Origin: JAQGMJ01 sp036271855
GTDB lineage: Bacteria > Pseudomonadota > Gammaproteobacteria > Burkholderiales > JAEUOS01
NCBI GenBank assembly: GCA_036271855.1
Contig: DATAZV010000375.1
Coordinates: forward strand, 1-8,886
Direction: 5' to 3'
Length of the DNA stretch: 8,886 nucleotides
Below the pieces are notes generated by a model that saw only the letters and a list, made by a program, of their open reading frames with translations, searched no databases and had not been told where the DNA came from. The stretch's first letter is position 1; each line of letters opens with the position of its first letter. Both the position numbers and the translations under genes were made by a program. Shown in pieces: positions 5,975 to 8,886 of the stretch.

Positions 5975-6003
5975 AAAAAAGGGCGCCATCGGCGCCCTTT
6001 TTT
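5975..6003. terminator. Bidirectional intrinsic terminator (bamD / denD-like gene)
   Basis: AAAAAAGGGCGCC (5975-5987) pairs perfectly with GGCGCCCTTTTTT (5991-6003) around a 3-base ATC loop. It lies 15 bases after the bamD stop and 16 bases beyond the stop of the minus-strand dehydrogenase, so it ends both convergent transcripts. Its build is nearly the same as the terminator at 3261-3287. Confidence 0.92.
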
Positions 6004-6019
6004 ATTGCCGCACAGATGC

Positions 6020-7006
6020 TTAGGCCTTGACGCCCTCGTCGGCAATGTATTGCGCCACGATTTCATCCATGTTCGCGTCCGCGACGAAGCCCATCTTTTG
6101 CGCCCGTGGCGTGTTCAGGCGTGCCGCCCAGGTCTGCACGATGGCGTCGATGCGTGGGTCGACCTGGATGCTGACCCGGGCTGCGGCTTTGTCGCCGCCC
6201 AGCTTTTTCAGCGATGCAACCATCTCGGCGACCGACACCGTGATCCCCGGAAGATTGACCGAACGGATCGGTCCCCAGGTTTCGGTCGGGAGTTCGAAGG
6301 CGCGGACCAGGTTGCCCACCACCTTGCGCGGCGAGCACATCCACATCAGGGTCTTTTCCGACACCGGGCAGGCGTAATCGATGCCGTTCAGCGGCTCGCG
6401 GATCACCGCGCTGGCGAAGCTCGACGCCGCGGCATTGGCCTTGCCGGGACGCACCGACACTGTCGGGATGCGCACCGCGCGGCCATCGATATAGCCCTTG
6501 CGCGTGTAGTCCGCCACCAGCCACTCGCCGATCAGCTTTTGCACGCCGTACGAGGCCTGCGGCGTCGGCGTGGTGCTGTCCTCCACCACCTCCGGCAGCG
6601 GCACGCCGAACACCGCGATGGAACTGGAAAACAGCAGGCGCGGCCGGTTGCCGGCGGCGCGGCAGGCATCCAGCACATTGCGAATGCCGTCCAGGTTGAC
6701 GCGCATCCCGATGTCGAAATCCGCCTCGGCCTGGCCGCTGACCACCGCGGCGAAATGGAACACACCGCCGGTATCCTTACCCAACGCAGCCGCGACTGCG
6801 GCCTTGTCGCTGACCTCGCCGCTAACGAAGGTAACGCGCGGGTCTTTCAGCGCCACACCTGCCGGCGGCTCGGCGATATCGAACAGGATGATCGCGCTCA
6901 CCGGCATGCTGGCACCGCCGGGGCCGGTCTTCACCCCGTGCTCAAGCAGTTGACGCGCCACGCGCTGGCCGAGAAAGCCGCCGCCGCCCGTAATCAGTAT
7001 CTTCAT
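6020..7006 (-). CDS. denD: NAD-dependent SDR dehydrogenase, D-erythronate dehydrogenase (DenD)-like
   Basis: A 328-residue extended SDR (NAD-dependent epimerase/dehydratase fold). The Rossmann glycine motif is at the N-terminus (ITGGGGFLGQ, 5-14), an acidic D43 follows strand 2 as expected for NAD binding, then FHFAAVVSGQAEADFD (83-98), FSSSIAVFG (126-134) and the catalytic YGVQK (Y153, K157). RIPTVSVRPGKANAAASSFAS (179-199) and the following REPLNG are, from memory, typical of DenD, which oxidises D-erythronate to 2-oxo-tetronate in acid-sugar breakdown. The ATG at 7006 has AGGAGA upstream. It lies 17 bases downstream of the helicase stop on the same strand, suggesting one transcript. None of the usual pathway partners (OtnI isomerase, OtnK kinase, OtnC decarboxylase) is in the window, so the exact substrate is inferred from sequence resemblance only. 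Confidence 0.85.
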   Translation of the reverse strand: MKILITGGGGFLGQRVARQLLEHGVKTGPGGASMPVSAIILFDIAEPPAGVALKDPRVTFVSGEVSDKAAVAAALGKDTGGVFHFAAVVSGQAEADFDIGMRVNLDGIRNVLDACRAAGNRPRLLFSSSIAVFGVPLPEVVEDSTTPTPQASYGVQKLIGEWLVADYTRKGYIDGRAVRIPTVSVRPGKANAAASSFASAVIREPLNGIDYACPVSEKTLMWMCSPRKVVGNLVRAFELPTETWGPIRSVNLPGITVSVAEMVASLKKLGGDKAAARVSIQVDPRIDAIVQTWAARLNTPRAQKMGFVADANMDEIVAQYIADEGVKA

Positions 7007-7023
7007 TTTGTCTCCTAGTCTTG

Positions 7024-8886
7024 TTATTCAGCCAGAGGCGGATCGGCCGTCACGTCGTCGTCCGCCGTGCCCATAGCCGTCATTTTAGGCGAGGCGCTAT
7101 CGAAAAACGTAATCGCCTCCTGCTCGATGCGCGTGCGGCGCATCGGCGGCAAGGCCTGCCAGAGCTTGCGGCCGTAGGGCTTGTCGACCAGGCGGGTATC
7201 GCAGATCATCAGCACGCCGCGATCGGTCTCGTCGCGGATCAGCCGTCCCGCCCCTTGCTTGAGCGCAATCGCCGCGTGCGGCAATTGGTACTCCATGAAG
7301 GCGTTGCGCCCCTGGCGCTTCATCGCATCGATGCGCGCGGCCAGCACCGGGTCGTCCGGCGGCGCGAAGGGCAACTTGTCGATCACCACCAGTTGCAGGG
7401 CCTCGCCCTTGACGTCCACGCCTTCCCAGAAGGACTGGCTGGCCACCAGGATGGCGTTGCCGTGCTGGCGAAAGCGTTCCAGCAGTTCGGTGCGCGAACC
7501 GTCGCCTTGCAGCAACAGCGGCATCTCCAGCCCGCGGCGCGGCAACTGGTCGGAGAGCAGGTCGTGCGCCAGGCGCATTGCCTTGAGGGTGGTGAACAGC
7601 ATGAACACGCCACCACCGCAGGCTTCGATCAGCGGCAGGGCGCGGTCCACCACCTTTGAAGTGAATTCAGGCGACAGCGGGTCGGGCATCGCCGACGGCA
7701 CGTAAAGCAGGCTTTGCTTCTCGTAGTCGAAAGGGCTGGCCCAGGTTTTCGCGGTGACGCCCTCGACCTTGTCCAGGCCCAGCTCGCCGAGGTAATGGGC
7801 GAAATCATTTTTCACCGCCAGCGTTGCCGAAGTGAATATCCACGCACGCTGCTCGCTTTCCACCTGCTCGCGGAACACCGGGGCAATCGACATCGGCGTC
7901 AGATGCAACTGGAAACCGACACCGCCGGACTCCACCCAGCGGACTGCCGGATTGGGCTCGGCATCCACCGGCGCGTTCTCGTCCTGCCAGGGGGGCTCCT
8001 CTTCGCCCGGCGCGCGTGCGCCGGCAGCCACCCAGCCTTCCAGCATCTCTTGCAGTTCGGCCGCGCGGCGCCAGACCGACTGCATTCCCTCCGAACGTTC
8101 GGCATGCGCTTCCAGCGAGCGGTTGAGTTCGAGCAACTGGTCCAGCGTGCGCCCCAGCGCCAGGTTCAGGGCTTCGCGCTTTTGCAACTGGGCGTAGGCG
8201 ATGCGCATCGGCGTCTCCGGCAGCACCAGCCGGGCGTCGCGCACCGAAGTCTCGAAATTGCGCGTCAGGGTCGCCCAGTCGGCGGACTCGCGCGCGCCGG
8301 CCAGCCCCTCGTTCATCGCGTCGCGCGCCAGTTCCATCATCTGGTGGCTGGTCAGGGTCTGGCCGAAGAACATGCGTGCCGTTTCCGGCAACTGGTGCGC
8401 CTCATCCAGAATCACGGTATTGCAGGCCGGCAGCAGTTCGGCCATGCCCTCGCCGCGCAGCATGATGTCGGCGAAAAACAAGTGATGATTGACCACCACC
8501 ACGTCGGCCTGCTGGGCGTCGCGGCGCGCAGCCATGACGTAGCATTCCTTGTAGTTGGGGCAGTCGGCGCCCAGGCAGTTCTCGCGCGTAGAGGTGACCT
8601 GGCTCCAGACCCCGGCGTTTTCCGGCACGCCGGTGAACTCGGCGCGGTCACCGGAAGCCGTCGCGGCGGCCTGCTCGACGATCAGGCGTAGGTAGCGTGA
8701 GTCCTCGCGCGTCGGCAGGCGTCCGGCGGTGCGGGTCTTTTCCAGATGATAGTGGCAGAGGTAATTCGCGCGCCCTTTGAGCAAGGAAACCGTCACCGGT
8801 ACCCGCAGGGCGCGGCGCACCGCCGGAATGTCACGATGGAACAACTGGTCCTGCAGGTTCTTGGTGCCGGTGGAGACAATCACCTT
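7024..8886 (-). CDS. yoaA: YoaA/DinG-type Fe-S ATP-dependent DNA helicase, N-terminus outside window
   Basis: 620 residues are visible. The frame is open to the right edge, so roughly 60-80 residues with Walker A should lie beyond it. This is an XPD-family superfamily 2 helicase (5'-3' on DNA) that unwinds damaged or structured DNA. In E. coli, YoaA works with the clamp-loader subunit HolC in tolerance of replication-blocking lesions. Counting from the first visible codon: KVIVSTGTKNLQDQL (1-15), four Fe-S cluster cysteines C44, C104, C109 and C115, NHHLFFADI (133-141), the DEAH box (161-164), the later TSATL, FWEGVDVKG and QGAGRLIRD helicase motifs. The NCLGADCPNYKEC and VVVVNHHLFFAD context fits YoaA better than DinG. 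An acidic, Pro-rich insertion (GEEEPPWQDENAPVDAEPNP) precedes WVESGGVGF. The C-terminal tail is also acidic. The gene leads into the denD-like gene. Confidence 0.92.
   Translation of the reverse strand, partial: KVIVSTGTKNLQDQLFHRDIPAVRRALRVPVTVSLLKGRANYLCHYHLEKTRTAGRLPTREDSRYLRLIVEQAAATASGDRAEFTGVPENAGVWSQVTSTRENCLGADCPNYKECYVMAARRDAQQADVVVVNHHLFFADIMLRGEGMAELLPACNTVILDEAHQLPETARMFFGQTLTSHQMMELARDAMNEGLAGARESADWATLTRNFETSVRDARLVLPETPMRIAYAQLQKREALNLALGRTLDQLLELNRSLEAHAERSEGMQSVWRRAAELQEMLEGWVAAGARAPGEEEPPWQDENAPVDAEPNPAVRWVESGGVGFQLHLTPMSIAPVFREQVESEQRAWIFTSATLAVKNDFAHYLGELGLDKVEGVTAKTWASPFDYEKQSLLYVPSAMPDPLSPEFTSKVVDRALPLIEACGGGVFMLFTTLKAMRLAHDLLSDQLPRRGLEMPLLLQGDGSRTELLERFRQHGNAILVASQSFWEGVDVKGEALQLVVIDKLPFAPPDDPVLAARIDAMKRQGRNAFMEYQLPHAAIALKQGAGRLIRDETDRGVLMICDTRLVDKPYGRKLWQALPPMRRTRIEQEAITFFDSASPKMTAMGTADDDVTADPPLAE

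Noticed and set aside
5972..7018. Long open frame on the plus strand opposite the denD-like gene
   Set aside because: His/Arg-rich composition typical of antisense frames, it begins inside the terminator hairpin, and the minus-strand gene has clear SDR motifs and an RBS.
7714..8691. Long open frame on the plus strand opposite the helicase
   Set aside because: No recognisable domain and His/Arg/Gln-rich; the opposite strand encodes conserved helicase motifs throughout.
1..8886. CRISPR arrays, tRNA/rRNA genes, insertion sequences, toxin-antitoxin or phage-defence genes
   Set aside because: Looked for on both strands; no regularly spaced repeats, no tRNA-like cloverleaf, no transposase or defence motifs. 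All long coding regions are explained by chromosomal housekeeping or metabolic genes.

Overview
The window reads as an ordinary GC-rich bacterial chromosome segment, most likely from a betaproteobacterium of the order Burkholderiales (possibly Oxalobacteraceae). The evidence is the divergent bamD / rluD-pgeF arrangement, a small Trp-rich membrane protein of a type I associate with Burkholderiales, a short class I cytochrome c, and an exported FAM173-like methyltransferase. The genus is inference; there is no rRNA or marker gene to fix it. I see no mobile element, tRNA, rRNA, CRISPR array or phage gene, and no strong candidate for a new multi-gene system.

Left part (1-3246). The C-terminal end of a secreted CAP/SCP-domain protein (2-295) is followed by a SAM-dependent methyltransferase that carries a signal peptide (375-929). 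A small Trp-rich membrane protein (1034-1264, minus) converges on it. That gene is divergent from a periplasmic mono-haem cytochrome c (1471-1791), which ends at a clear intrinsic terminator. Next is a lone lipoprotein substrate-binding protein of the branched-chain amino acid (Peripla_BP_6) family (1903-3246), with no permease or ATPase genes beside it. The three genes from 1034 to 3246 each have a TTACAATC box placed as a -10 element.

Middle part (3247-6003). A compact outer-membrane / ribosome / cell-wall housekeeping block is bracketed by two look-alike bidirectional terminators. pgeF and rluD form a minus-strand operon with an ATGA overlap. bamD is transcribed the other way from a -10 box inside the rluD 5' end. 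One CATG palindrome carries the possible start codons of both rluD and bamD. The same gene order (bamD divergent from rluD-pgeF) is known from E. coli.

Right part (6004-8886). On the minus strand, a YoaA/DinG-type Fe-S DNA helicase runs off the right edge, so its N-terminus with Walker A is outside the window. Seventeen bases downstream of it lies an SDR-family dehydrogenase resembling D-erythronate dehydrogenase (DenD). The two are probably co-transcribed.

The points most worth a second look are the exported methyltransferase, the Trp-rich small protein paired with a cytochrome c, the interleaved bamD/rluD start region, the Ala/Pro-rich tails on the binding protein, and the isolated denD-like gene.
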